A stretch of DNA of 64,000 nucleotides from Flavobacteriaceae bacterium (GTDB lineage Bacteria; Bacteroidota; Bacteroidia; Flavobacteriales; Flavobacteriaceae), in assembly GCA_018669795.1 (NCBI GenBank), contig JABHSQ010000011.1, forward strand, positions 62,001 through 126,000, given 5' to 3'. Of the stretch, positions 1 through 9,734 are shown piece by piece. Numbering within the stretch: the stretch's first letter is position 1; every line of letters begins with the position of its first letter. The translations under genes and the position numbers were made by a program. Under the pieces are notes generated by a model. That model saw nothing but the letters and a program-made list of their open reading frames with translations. It was not told the origin of the DNA and ran no database searches.

Positions 1-1116
1 TACACCTTCTGGATATGCTGGATTAAATACTCTAATCATAATAGAAATAAGCCCTATTAAAAATCCATAAATCCATTTTCCTTTATTCGTTTGAGAAGCG
101 GTTACAGGATCTGTGGCCATGTATACAGCACCAAATAAAATACTACCAATGATTAAGTGCTGCCAAAATGGAATATTCATTAGTCCGTAAAATTTATTAG
201 AATCTCCTATCCAACCTGCATCAACTACCCCATTAAAAATTAAGCCCATCGTTAATGCTCCAATTAATGTAGAAACAATAATTCTCCAACTTCCTACTTT
301 AGTAAAAATTAAAAATAAAGCACCTATGATGATTAAAAATTTGGAAGTTTCACCTACTGATCCTGGAATTAGTCCCCAAAACATGTCCCAATAATCATAG
401 GCAATAGAGTTATTTTGCGCATATGCTCCTAAAATCGTCTCTCCTGAAATAGCATTAAGACTTTCACCAGTTGCAATCATTTGATCTCTTTCTACGGCTC
501 CATGAACCCATACTTTATCACCAGACATCCAAGTAGGATATGAAAAGAATAAGAAAGCTCTAATGGTTAAGGCTGGATTTAAGATGTTCATTCCTGTCCC
601 TCCAAATATTTCTTTACCTATAACGACTCCAAAAATAACTGCTACTGCCAACATCCATAATGGAATATCAATAGGCACAATTAATGGAACAAGCATACCA
701 GTAACTAGATATCCCTCTTCAACTTCGTGACCTTTTATAACAGCAAATAAAAATTCTACCGCTAATCCAACTCCATAAGAAACAATTACTAATGGAAGTA
801 CTTGCCACATCCCTACTATTAAATTATCCCAGGTCCAAAATGTAGCAGCAAAAAAACCGCTTGTAGCTTCAATTTCACCTAATGCTAAATAATGCTGATA
901 ACCGGCATTAAACATTCCGTAGACCAAACAAGGTAACAATGCTATAATTACCGTATTCATGGTACGTTTTAAATCATCGGCAGCTTTTATGTGTGTCCCA
1001 TTATGTGTAGTCTCATTTGGCAAGTATAAAAAAGTATGCAATGCGTTAAACGCAGGAGCCAACTTAGTCCCTTTATACTTTTCTTTTAAACTATGTAAAT
1101 TACTTTTTAAACCCAT
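1..1116 (-). CDS. nqrB: Na+-translocating NADH-quinone reductase subunit B (partial, runs off window start)
   Basis: Open minus-strand frame from an ATG (cat at 1114-1116) overlapping the nqrA stop; hydrophobic membrane protein; directly downstream of nqrA. Confidence 0.8.
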   Translation of the reverse strand, partial: MGLKSNLHSLKEKYKGTKLAPAFNALHTFLYLPNETTHNGTHIKAADDLKRTMNTVIIALLPCLVYGMFNAGYQHYLALGEIEATSGFFAATFWTWDNLIVGMWQVLPLVIVSYGVGLAVEFLFAVIKGHEVEEGYLVTGMLVPLIVPIDIPLWMLAVAVIFGVVIGKEIFGGTGMNILNPALTIRAFLFFSYPTWMSGDKVWVHGAVERDQMIATGESLNAISGETILGAYAQNNSIAYDYWDMFWGLIPGSVGETSKFLIIIGALFLIFTKVGSWRIIVSTLIGALTMGLIFNGVVDAGWIGDSNKFYGLMNIPFWQHLIIGSILFGAVYMATDPVTASQTNKGKWIYGFLIGLISIMIRVFNPAYPEGV

Positions 1117-2468
1117 TATCCTATCTCTTTATACATTAAGTCTAAACCTTTTCTTATTATTTCTTGATGTGGTTGCTTAGACACACATACAAATTCTGTT
1201 AATGCAAAATCTTCTGGAGCGACTTCGTACATTCCTAGAGCTTCCATTTCGTCTAAATCCTGATACTTACAAGCTTTTAATATTTGCATTGGAAATATAT
1301 CTAAAGGAAAAACTTCTTCATAGGAGCCCGTTATAACAAATGCACGGTATTCACCGTTGGTATTGGTATTTAGGCTGTATTCCTTATTAGGTTGTAACCA
1401 AGAGAAGGTCAAAGCTCTTGAAGTAGAAATCTTATCAAAGACCGGTTTATTCCAACCAAAAAACTCATAATCATCTCCTTCTGGTATTACAGTAATAGTA
1501 TCAGAATAATATCCTAAATGACCTTTAAGAGCGATTTTTTCACCGGACAAAATATTACCATTAATAACTCTTACATTCTCTTCATTTAATCCTGAATCAT
1601 ATATAAAAGTAGAAACCTCAGCTCCAATTTTAGCAGTATAATATTTAGGGTTTTTTAATGAAGAACCGGATAATGCAATAACTCGTTTCGCGTTAAATTT
1701 ACCTGTTAAAAATAATGCTCCAATAATTACTAAATCTTGTGGAGTTATGGTCCAGATAACTTCCCCCTTATTGACTGGATCTACCTTGTTAATTAAAGTT
1801 CCAACATTTCCTGCAGGATGAACTCCAGTCATTTTATATACTGTAATATCATTTAATCCTTCAAAAACACTTTTTGAATTTTTACCAACACTAACGTTAA
1901 CGCTACCATCTGTTAATTTGCTAAAAGCAGTAACAGCAGCTTGTAATTCCTTTTCTTTACCTAGCAAAGTGAAATCATAATCAGCTGCTAAGGGTGCAGT
2001 AGTTAATGCTGAAATAAAAATAGCTTTTGGCTTTACATCTGGATTAGCAATCACATCATAAGGTCTTTGTTTTACAAAAGCCCAGCAACCAGTTGCCAAC
2101 AGATGATTTTTAATTTCATCTGAATTCATGGAGCTTACATTTACAACACCATTATCTCTATAAGTGTCTTTTTGATCTGCTTCAATGATTAACTCTGCAA
2201 TTACACGTTTGGCTCCTCTTTGAATTGCTATCAGATTACCACTAACTGGAGAAACAAACTTTATTGCTTCATTAGTTTTAGAGTAAAACAAAACATCTCC
2301 TGCTTGTACCTTGGCCCCTTCTTTTACATTTAACTTTGGTGTAATAAGGTGAAACTCTGAAGGTCTAATAACATAAGTTTTAGATCGAGGTGCATTTGAA
2401 AGAGTTTTGCTAGCCTCACCTTTTAAGCGGATGTTAAGACCTTTTTTAATCTTAATGTCTTTAGACAT
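1116..2468 (-). CDS. nqrA: Na+-translocating NADH-quinone reductase subunit A
   Basis: 450 aa; MSKDIKIKKGLNIRLKGEA... N-terminus typical of NqrA, followed by nqrB. Confidence 0.93.
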   Translation of the reverse strand: MSKDIKIKKGLNIRLKGEASKTLSNAPRSKTYVIRPSEFHLITPKLNVKEGAKVQAGDVLFYSKTNEAIKFVSPVSGNLIAIQRGAKRVIAELIIEADQKDTYRDNGVVNVSSMNSDEIKNHLLATGCWAFVKQRPYDVIANPDVKPKAIFISALTTAPLAADYDFTLLGKEKELQAAVTAFSKLTDGSVNVSVGKNSKSVFEGLNDITVYKMTGVHPAGNVGTLINKVDPVNKGEVIWTITPQDLVIIGALFLTGKFNAKRVIALSGSSLKNPKYYTAKIGAEVSTFIYDSGLNEENVRVINGNILSGEKIALKGHLGYYSDTITVIPEGDDYEFFGWNKPVFDKISTSRALTFSWLQPNKEYSLNTNTNGEYRAFVITGSYEEVFPLDIFPMQILKACKYQDLDEMEALGMYEVAPEDFALTEFVCVSKQPHQEIIRKGLDLMYKEIG

Positions 2469-2644
2469 AGAATACTTGTTTAAATTCTATTTAAAAATCC
2501 CTTTTTTGGGTATGCAAATTTAGAAAAAATATGTTGCTACACACACTATTTATTACAATTTTCTTATTAAAATAAAAAGCATATGAAAACCACTTATTTT
2601 AGCTGTAATAATTGCTTATATTTAACATCTTAAACTCATCAAAA

Positions 2645-3901
2645 ATGTTAAAAAAAACTTTTGTCATACTTTTAATTACTTGTTTTTCAAGCTCTTTAAT
2701 AGCCCAATATGCCGAACATATAGAGCCTGAGTTTATTAAAACCATACAGTTTGCAGGTGACACCAAACAAAGTCAATTACCAATTATAAGGTTAGGCGAA
2801 GCCCTTTTTCTTTCATTCGATGATTTAAATGGAAATGAAGCAGACTATTATTATCAAATAACGCATCACGATTTTGATTGGGCATTAAGTGATTTAACAA
2901 AAGGTGAGTACATGAATGGGTTTGATGATGTTCGAATTTATAATTACGAAAACTCATACAATACATTGCAAAGTTATTCGCATTATACTTTAAAAATTCC
3001 TAATAGAGATACTAGAAAACTTACAAAAAGCGGAAATTATATGATTTCAATTTTTGATGACAATAGAGAAATTGTTTTTTCTAGAAAATTTATGATAGTC
3101 GAAAATATAGTTTCGGTTCCTACTTTCATTAAAAGAGCAAGAGATATAAAAATTATTAAAACTAAACAAGTAGTTCAATTTGTTATTGATTCTCCAAATT
3201 TACAAATAACCAATCCAGACGAAACAATTAAAACTTTAATATTACAAAACAGTAACCTAAACAACCCAATCACTAATTTAAAACCTCAATACACTATTGG
3301 CTCCCAATTAATTTATAGGTATGATAAAGAAGCCTCTTTTGATGGAGGAAATGAGTTTTTATACTTTGACAATAAAGATATTAGGGCAGGTACCTCTAGC
3401 ATAAGACGCATTGACTTAACTGATATTTACAATAACTTTTTATACACAAATGGAGCTAGATTTAACAGACCATATACCTATAACCCAGATATTAATGGTA
3501 ATTATCAAGTAAGAGTATTAAACGCAAATACTAACATAGCAATTGAAGCAGATTATGCTCGTGTGTATTTCACACTTCAATATTTTGAAGAAATAGCAGA
3601 TAAAGAAATTCATGTTTACGGTAATTTCAATAATTGGACTATAGATGGATCAACTTATATGGAATATGATAGTTTTTCAGATACCTATATAAACAATCGA
3701 TTATTTAAACAAGGATTTTATAATTATAAGTTCGTATTAGTAAACAGAGACGGAACTATTGACGAAGGAGCTATATCAGGTAATTTTTGGCAAACTGAAA
3801 ATGAATATACTGTTTTAGTTTACTTTAGGGATCTAGGAGCTCGTTATGATCGAATTATTGGTGTGGGTAAAGCAAACTCCACCACTATAAATAATCAATA
3901 A
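2645..3901 (+). CDS. Type IX secretion system plug protein family (DUF5103); ORF track start 2612, likelier start at ATG 2645 giving a signal peptide
   Basis: Signal peptide MLKKTFVILLITCFSSSLIAQ; sequence resembles the DUF5103/T9SS plug family (YYYQITHHDFDW..., HVYGNFNNW). Confidence 0.75.
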   Translation: MLKKTFVILLITCFSSSLIAQYAEHIEPEFIKTIQFAGDTKQSQLPIIRLGEALFLSFDDLNGNEADYYYQITHHDFDWALSDLTKGEYMNGFDDVRIYNYENSYNTLQSYSHYTLKIPNRDTRKLTKSGNYMISIFDDNREIVFSRKFMIVENIVSVPTFIKRARDIKIIKTKQVVQFVIDSPNLQITNPDETIKTLILQNSNLNNPITNLKPQYTIGSQLIYRYDKEASFDGGNEFLYFDNKDIRAGTSSIRRIDLTDIYNNFLYTNGARFNRPYTYNPDINGNYQVRVLNANTNIAIEADYARVYFTLQYFEEIADKEIHVYGNFNNWTIDGSTYMEYDSFSDTYINNRLFKQGFYNYKFVLVNRDGTIDEGAISGNFWQTENEYTVLVYFRDLGARYDRIIGVGKANSTTINNQ

Positions 3902-3902
3902 A

Positions 3903-4418
3903 TTAAAAAATAGCAGGAGTATCGTAACTTAAATGTTTTGTTTTGTACTCCTTTAGTTTTTTACTATAATAACTACATTCCTCAATTGGATTTACATAAA
4001 CATGTAAACTCATTGCTCTTTTATTCTTCGAATTATGCAAACTATGCAAACCAATATCATCATTAATGAAATAAGTCCCTTTTTCTGTCATCAATTCACT
4101 CACTGTTAAAACCGGCATTTCAAATTTATTATTCTTATATTGATTTTCAGTGATAGCTCCTTCGATTAAAAAAACCCAACAATCCTGATCGTTATGACAA
4201 TGTATTGGGGTTTCTTGTCCAGCTTGCCAGCACAATAAAAGAAGTTCGTAATCTTCAGTTCTTGCAATACAATTTCTGGTATAATGATTTTCATCCCAAG
4301 TAGCAATCTTTTCAAATTCACTAATAGGTATCTCTAAATTATTAATTATATTTTTAATACCTTGTTTTTTAGAGCTTGATATTTCTTTTACTAATTCTGA
4401 AATTGTATTTATTGGCAT
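3903..4418 (-). CDS. Cysteine dioxygenase type I family
   Basis: Cupin with YTRN, PIHCHNDQDC, GLHSLHN and SLHVY motifs matching the CDO iron site (H73, H75, H125), Arg (R48) and S-H-Y triad. Confidence 0.88.
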   Translation of the reverse strand: MPINTISELVKEISSSKKQGIKNIINNLEIPISEFEKIATWDENHYTRNCIARTEDYELLLLCWQAGQETPIHCHNDQDCWVFLIEGAITENQYKNNKFEMPVLTVSELMTEKGTYFINDDIGLHSLHNSKNKRAMSLHVYVNPIEECSYYSKKLKEYKTKHLSYDTPAIF

Positions 4419-4432
4419 AAAATTAATTTAAT

Positions 4433-4488
4433 TTGAACTATTGAACTATTGAACTATTGAACTATTGAACTATTGAACTATTGAACTA
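4433..4488. repeat. Perfect 8-bp tandem repeat (TTGAACTA)x7
   Basis: Directly read; seven exact copies in the intergenic region between divergent genes. Confidence 0.97.
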
Positions 4489-4517
4489 TTTCGAGGAATA
4501 TAATGTTTACAAACCAT

Positions 4518-4525
4518 TATCTTTG
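4518..4525 (+). promoter_or_regulatory. Putative flavobacterial -7 box TATCTTTG
   Basis: Matches the Flavobacterium TAnnTTTG consensus, about 35 bp upstream of the GTG start at 4560. Confidence 0.5.
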
Positions 4526-4559
4526 CACACTTCTTAATTAATTTATTAAAAAAAAACCT

Positions 4560-5927
4560 GTGAAAAGAGAGCTAGAATTATTTCAAAAATTAACAACACA
4601 ATTACTGCATAAAGAAATAGAGGAACCGGTAATCAAGCCCTTACAAGCAAATTCATTATGGGATAAAATAAATATTTCATTAGAAGAAGAAGCTATTTCG
4701 GAAGAGGAATTCGAAAAAGTATTAAGTAAAATTATATTCAATACGCCTAGAACAGCAACTAATAAATTTTTTAATCAACTTTTTGGAGGAAGAAATCCAA
4801 AAGCTACACTTGGAGACTTACTAGCTGTTATCTTAAATAATAGCATGTACACCTATAAGGTAGCGGGACCACAAGTAGGTATTGAAATTGAAATCATCAA
4901 TCGTGTTTGTGACATTATAAAATACCCAAAAAAAAGTGGAGGGACTATTACTTCTGGAGGTTCCGTAAGCAATATGATTGCAATGCTAATGGCTAGAGAT
5001 AAAGTTAGTCCAGAAGTGAGATCCCAAAGTTATCAAGAACCAATATATGCTTATACTTCTGAAGCATGCCATTATTCAATTAAAAAAAATGCGGCAATTA
5101 TTGGAATCGGAACGGAGCAATTAAGGAAAATAAAAACAAATGAAAAAGGTGAAATTATTCCTGAAGAATTAGAGAAAGCCATTCAAGAAGACATCAAAAA
5201 CAACAGAAAGCCATTTTTCATAAATGCAACTGCAGGCACTACTGTATACGGAGCCTTTGATCCAATTGGAGAAATTGCATCCATTGCTAAAAAGTATAAT
5301 ATTTGGTTACATGTTGATGGTGCTTATTGTGGCAGCGTAATTTTCAGTAAAAAATACAAACATTTAGTAAAGGGATTAGAACTTGCAGATTCATTTGTCT
5401 TTAATGCTCACAAAATGATAGGTACACCTTTAACTTGTTCTATTTTAGTGACTAACGACAAAAAATATTTATACGATTCACTTTCCGTAGAAGCTGATTA
5501 TCTATATCAAACCGATGGCGATGATTTTAATCTAGGAAAAACATCAATGCAATGTGGAAGAAGAAATAATGCTTTAAAATTTTGGACACTTTGGAAATCT
5601 ATTGGAACTAAAGGTTTAGAAACTATTGTTGACAACCAATTTATGCTAGCTGATGTTGCTATAAATTATGTGAAAGATCATTCAGATTATACCTTTTATA
5701 GTTACGATGATTCAATTTCCGTATGCTTTAATTATAAAAACATCCCTGCAGATAAACTGTGTACCTTATTATATGAATATGCGGAATTGGTAATTGGTTT
5801 TGGGATAATAAAAGAGATTACATTCGTTCGATTAGTTACGATTAACCCATCCAATACTAAAAATGATATTTTAGACTTATTTAAAATAATTGAAGACTTT
5901 GTAAAAAACAATAAAAATTTATTTTAA
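4560..5927 (+). CDS. PLP-dependent decarboxylase of the group II GAD/CSAD family; candidate cysteine sulfinate decarboxylase
   Basis: GTG start; FFNQLFGG, TSEACHYSIKKNAA, ATAGTTVYGAFDPI, HVDGAY, NAHKM (PLP Lys), SMQCGRRNNALKFW motifs. Confidence 0.85.
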   Translation: MKRELELFQKLTTQLLHKEIEEPVIKPLQANSLWDKINISLEEEAISEEEFEKVLSKIIFNTPRTATNKFFNQLFGGRNPKATLGDLLAVILNNSMYTYKVAGPQVGIEIEIINRVCDIIKYPKKSGGTITSGGSVSNMIAMLMARDKVSPEVRSQSYQEPIYAYTSEACHYSIKKNAAIIGIGTEQLRKIKTNEKGEIIPEELEKAIQEDIKNNRKPFFINATAGTTVYGAFDPIGEIASIAKKYNIWLHVDGAYCGSVIFSKKYKHLVKGLELADSFVFNAHKMIGTPLTCSILVTNDKKYLYDSLSVEADYLYQTDGDDFNLGKTSMQCGRRNNALKFWTLWKSIGTKGLETIVDNQFMLADVAINYVKDHSDYTFYSYDDSISVCFNYKNIPADKLCTLLYEYAELVIGFGIIKEITFVRLVTINPSNTKNDILDLFKIIEDFVKNNKNLF

Positions 5928-5942
5928 AAAATAATTAATAAT

Positions 5943-6389
5943 ATGAGTTTTTTAAATAACATTAGTAAGGCAATAGCTTCCATAGGAAATAATAAAACAA
6001 AAAATAATTTAGACAACAAGGCTACCGATGAGATTAGTTCAGAAGAATTAGAAGGAGAGAAAATTGGTGCTTCTAAAGACGGTCAATTAAATGTTGGAAT
6101 ACAGGAATTATCTGGTTATTTGTTTTTAGAAACTTTTATACTAAGCAATGTAACTATTAAGACATTTAATGGCGCAAAACTTACTTTTATAGGAGATAAA
6201 GAAGAATTTATAGTAGCATCAGACACTCAAGAAATAAAATCTGATTTGGCGAGTAATTCTTTTAAATACATTACTCAAATTAGTTTTGATATTACCGAAG
6301 AAGGAGTTGAACGTATTAAAAATGGATATTTTTCAAAAATACAACTCGATTTTAAACGAAAATCTTTGCTTTTCAACAAAACAATTTAA
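5943..6389 (+). CDS. Conserved hypothetical protein
   Basis: 148-aa ORF 15 bp after the decarboxylase, same strand; no recognised domain. Confidence 0.65.
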   Translation: MSFLNNISKAIASIGNNKTKNNLDNKATDEISSEELEGEKIGASKDGQLNVGIQELSGYLFLETFILSNVTIKTFNGAKLTFIGDKEEFIVASDTQEIKSDLASNSFKYITQISFDITEEGVERIKNGYFSKIQLDFKRKSLLFNKTI

Positions 6390-6431
6390 ACGCCTTTATC
6401 CACCTATTTTAATAAATGATTTTAAAAACCT

Positions 6432-6710
6432 TTATTTGAGCAATAATTCAGTATCTATTCTCCTACATAGCTGATAGGTGTCTTTTGGAATATCGGCTTT
6501 AAAACCACCATTCAATAAACATATCTATCGTTTTTTATCACTTGCCCCAATCCCATTTCCTCCTGCTATTTCATCTTTTGGAAACAATAAGCTTGTATTA
6601 TTTAAGTCATAAAAATTTGGCGGGATTTTATTGCGGTTAGGAGATTCATCTCTATTTGAAGTTAAGATAAAATCTCCCTTTGTTTTCGGTATAAAACTAA
6701 CTGTACACAT
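6432..6710 (-). pseudogene. Truncated NRDE/TANGO2-family protein remnant
   Basis: MCTVSFIPKTKGDFILTSNRDESPNR... start; in-frame TAG after GIGASDKKR, then frame continues ICLLNGGFKADIPKD... as in intact homologues, ending at TAA about 30 codons later. Confidence 0.8.
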
Positions 6711-6790
6711 TAATAATTGATATCATTAAATAAACTGGAAAATACAAAAAAGATTCCTTTTGGTCTATTCTGTTTTATTTTTGAAATTAG

Positions 6791-6798
6791 TACCTTTG
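6791..6798 (+). promoter_or_regulatory. Putative -7 box TACCTTTG upstream of pruA
   Basis: Matches TAnnTTTG, about 30 bp upstream of the pruA ATG. Confidence 0.5.
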
Positions 6799-6826
6799 CA
6801 AAACTAAATTTATAAAAAAACATATC

Positions 6827-8452
6827 ATGGGAAAAGGATTTTTTGAAGTACCCATTGCGGTAAACGAGCCAGTAAAAACATACGCACCAGGAAGTCCTGA
6901 GCGCACTGAATTATTAGCAGAATACAAAAAAATGTACAATGCTACTGTTGATATTCCTATGTATATTGGTGATAAACAAGTTTTTACTAATGACAAAAGA
7001 AATCTATCACCACCGCATGAGCATTCACACCTAATAGGAACTTCCAATTATGGAGGAGAACAAGAAGTACGTGATGCTATTGATGCGGCTATGGCTGCTC
7101 GTGAAAAATGGGCAAATATGAGCTGGGAACATAGAGCTTCTATATTTTTAAAGGCTGCTGATTTATTGGCAGGACCATTCAGAGCAAAAATGAATGCAGC
7201 TACAATGATTGCACAAAGTAAAAATGTAATGCAAGCTGAAATTGATGCTGCTTGTGAGCTAATTGATTTCTTTAGATTCAATGTGAAGTACATGAGTCAG
7301 TTGTACAAGGAACAACCAGAATCATTACCAGGAATGTGGAATCGTTTAGAACACAGACCACTGGAAGGTTTTATATTTGCGCTTACCCCTTTTAATTTCA
7401 CCTCTATCTGTGCTAACCTTTGCGCAGCACCTGCTATGCTAGGTAATGTGGTGGTTTGGAAACCGGCAGAAACACAAATTTATTCTGCACAAGTAATCAT
7501 GGAATTATTTCAAGCAGCAGGATTACCTGACGGAGTAATTAACATGGTAACGGTAAGTGGTAAAGAGATCTCAAATGTTGTTTTTCAAGATAAAAATTTT
7601 GCAGGATTACATTTTACAGGAAGTACTGATGTCTTTCGAAAACTTTGGAAAGAAATAGGAAATAATATTGAAAAGTATAAATCCTACCCAAGAATAGTTG
7701 GTGAAACAGGAGGGAAAGATTTTATAATTGCACACAAATCAGCAGTAGCTGCTGAAGTAGCAACAGCTATTACGAGAGGTGGTTTTGAATTCCAAGGACA
7801 AAAATGTTCAGCAGCTTCACGTGCTTATGTACCTTTAAACTTATGGGAAACTGTAAAAAAACAAATTATTGCTGACACCAAAGATTTCAAAATGGGTTCT
7901 CCTGAGGACACTTCAAACTATATCAATGCCGTAATTTCTGAAAAGGCATTTGATCGCATCTCTACGTATATTGATGATGCTAAAAAAGCTGATGATGCTG
8001 AGATTATTGCTGGAGGAAATTATGACAAATCAGTGGGCTATTTTATTGAACCTACTATTATTGTAACGACTAATCCTAAATTCAAAACTATGGTTGAGGA
8101 AGTATTCGGTCCTGTAATGACTATTTTTGTTTATGATACCGAGAAGTGGGAAGAAACACTAGAATTAGTAGACAACACTTCAGAATATGCGCTTACAGGT
8201 GCTATTTTGTCAGTAGATAGATACGCCGCTGAATACGCTACTAAAGCTTTAGAAAATGCAGCAGGAAACTTCTATATTAATGACAAGCCAACTGGGGCTG
8301 TTGTTGGACAACAACCTTTTGGTGGCGCTAGAGGTTCTGGCACAAACGACAAGGCTGGTTCAATCTTAAATTTATTAAGATGGGTTTCTCCAAGAACGAT
8401 TAAAGAAACATTTGTACCTGCAACTGACTACAAATACCCATTTTTAGGATAA
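6827..8452 (+). CDS. pruA: L-glutamate gamma-semialdehyde (1-pyrroline-5-carboxylate) dehydrogenase
   Basis: 541-aa aldehyde dehydrogenase; GETGGKDF, GFEFQGQKCSAASRAY motifs. Confidence 0.93.
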   Translation: MGKGFFEVPIAVNEPVKTYAPGSPERTELLAEYKKMYNATVDIPMYIGDKQVFTNDKRNLSPPHEHSHLIGTSNYGGEQEVRDAIDAAMAAREKWANMSWEHRASIFLKAADLLAGPFRAKMNAATMIAQSKNVMQAEIDAACELIDFFRFNVKYMSQLYKEQPESLPGMWNRLEHRPLEGFIFALTPFNFTSICANLCAAPAMLGNVVVWKPAETQIYSAQVIMELFQAAGLPDGVINMVTVSGKEISNVVFQDKNFAGLHFTGSTDVFRKLWKEIGNNIEKYKSYPRIVGETGGKDFIIAHKSAVAAEVATAITRGGFEFQGQKCSAASRAYVPLNLWETVKKQIIADTKDFKMGSPEDTSNYINAVISEKAFDRISTYIDDAKKADDAEIIAGGNYDKSVGYFIEPTIIVTTNPKFKTMVEEVFGPVMTIFVYDTEKWEETLELVDNTSEYALTGAILSVDRYAAEYATKALENAAGNFYINDKPTGAVVGQQPFGGARGSGTNDKAGSILNLLRWVSPRTIKETFVPATDYKYPFLG

Positions 8453-8470
8453 GCCTTAAATTTCTAAAAT

Positions 8471-8508
8471 AAAAAAATCCTAAGCAATATTGCTTAGGAT
8501 TTTTTTTG
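8471..8508. terminator. Intrinsic terminator, possibly bidirectional
   Basis: Perfect palindrome AATCCTAAGCAATATTGCTTAGGATT flanked by A-run and T-run. Confidence 0.9.
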
Positions 8509-8530
8509 CTTATTGTTATAAGTTAACATA

Positions 8531-9583
8531 TTATTCATATGACTTGTTCTCACCAACTTCAGCAAATTGTGCATTACGAGCAGAATTATCACTACTAACA
8601 ACCATCGCAACAATACTTAAATTTTCATTAATATAATTTTCTGGAACTATTAAACTAAAAGTTCTTCTAGAACTTATTAATGCTGCAGTTCCCGAAATCT
8701 CATCACCTGTTAAATTTGTAAGAGAGTTTCTTAATCCATCATTATGAACAAAATTAGGTATTGGATTTCCTAATTGATAATAAGGGCTTGTTTCATCATT
8801 ATTAAAATAATTTACCTGGTCTTGTATCACACCACTTTCTAAAAGATAAACCACCAATTTATCACCAGACATAGAACCATCTTCATAAACAACTTCAACT
8901 TCAACTACTAATTCATTAGTGTCAGATAACTCTGAGTTGATAGCAATAGCTAAATTTGTATCGGTACCTGCCATTAGCAATACATCTTCTGGATTATAAG
9001 TAGCAAGCCAATTAGTAGTTCTATTTATTTTTCCTGTAGGATAACCAGTTACTCCAAATACTTCTCTAAGTTCATCAACTTGAGGAAAATTTAAAAGATC
9101 TAGATCACCACTTCCAGTTTCATGAATCGCTACAATAGCAATATCATTGGTTAATGCATGAACTTCTTCTATAGCAGCTGTTATAATTGGACAAAAACCA
9201 CACCAAGTACCCGTATAATCTTCAAGAACTACTTTTCGTTTTGGTACGATAACTCTAAAAACTTCAGTATTTGTAGTTACAATTACACCATTATCTGTAT
9301 AAACTCCATAAACTTGAAATTCTCCAACAGTTTCAGAAATAAATATATTTCCATTAATTGCTACACCGTCTACATAAAAAGTAGCTTCTAAAGACAAATC
9401 ATCACCATCTTCATTAATTATTTTAAAAGGAATTTCTTGATTTCTAAGTGAAGCTTCTCTTACTAGTTCGTCAACAATAATTGCTTCTGTTGGTGGATAC
9501 AAGGATACATTCTCTTCAGATCTACTGCAAGACACTATGGTTCCAAAAGCAATAATTAATATAAAATAATAGGCATTTTTCAT
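8531..9583 (-). CDS. Omp28-related outer membrane lipoprotein with thioredoxin-like fold
   Basis: Lipobox IVSCSRSE; EDYTGTWCGFCP redox motif. Confidence 0.82.
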   Translation of the reverse strand: MKNAYYFILIIAFGTIVSCSRSEENVSLYPPTEAIIVDELVREASLRNQEIPFKIINEDGDDLSLEATFYVDGVAINGNIFISETVGEFQVYGVYTDNGVIVTTNTEVFRVIVPKRKVVLEDYTGTWCGFCPIITAAIEEVHALTNDIAIVAIHETGSGDLDLLNFPQVDELREVFGVTGYPTGKINRTTNWLATYNPEDVLLMAGTDTNLAIAINSELSDTNELVVEVEVVYEDGSMSGDKLVVYLLESGVIQDQVNYFNNDETSPYYQLGNPIPNFVHNDGLRNSLTNLTGDEISGTAALISSRRTFSLIVPENYINENLSIVAMVVSSDNSARNAQFAEVGENKSYE

Positions 9584-9734
9584 AAGTATGTTTTTTTAAA
9601 AAAAAATAGTTGAAGCAAAAGTAATAGAAATTACAAAAAGAAAGAATTTATTAGTAGAAAAAAAATAAGGAGTAGCTATTTTTTTAGTATTTATTAAAAT
9701 TTTAAATTATTTTAGCAGCTCAAATCAAACGAAA

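Noticed and set aside
4433-4488. Possible CRISPR-like array
   Set aside because: Units are 8 bp and directly abutting with no spacers; simple tandem repeat.
6286-6474. 62-aa ORF overlapping the end of 5943-6389
   Set aside because: Out-of-frame overlap with a better-supported ORF; extends into the NRDE pseudogene region.
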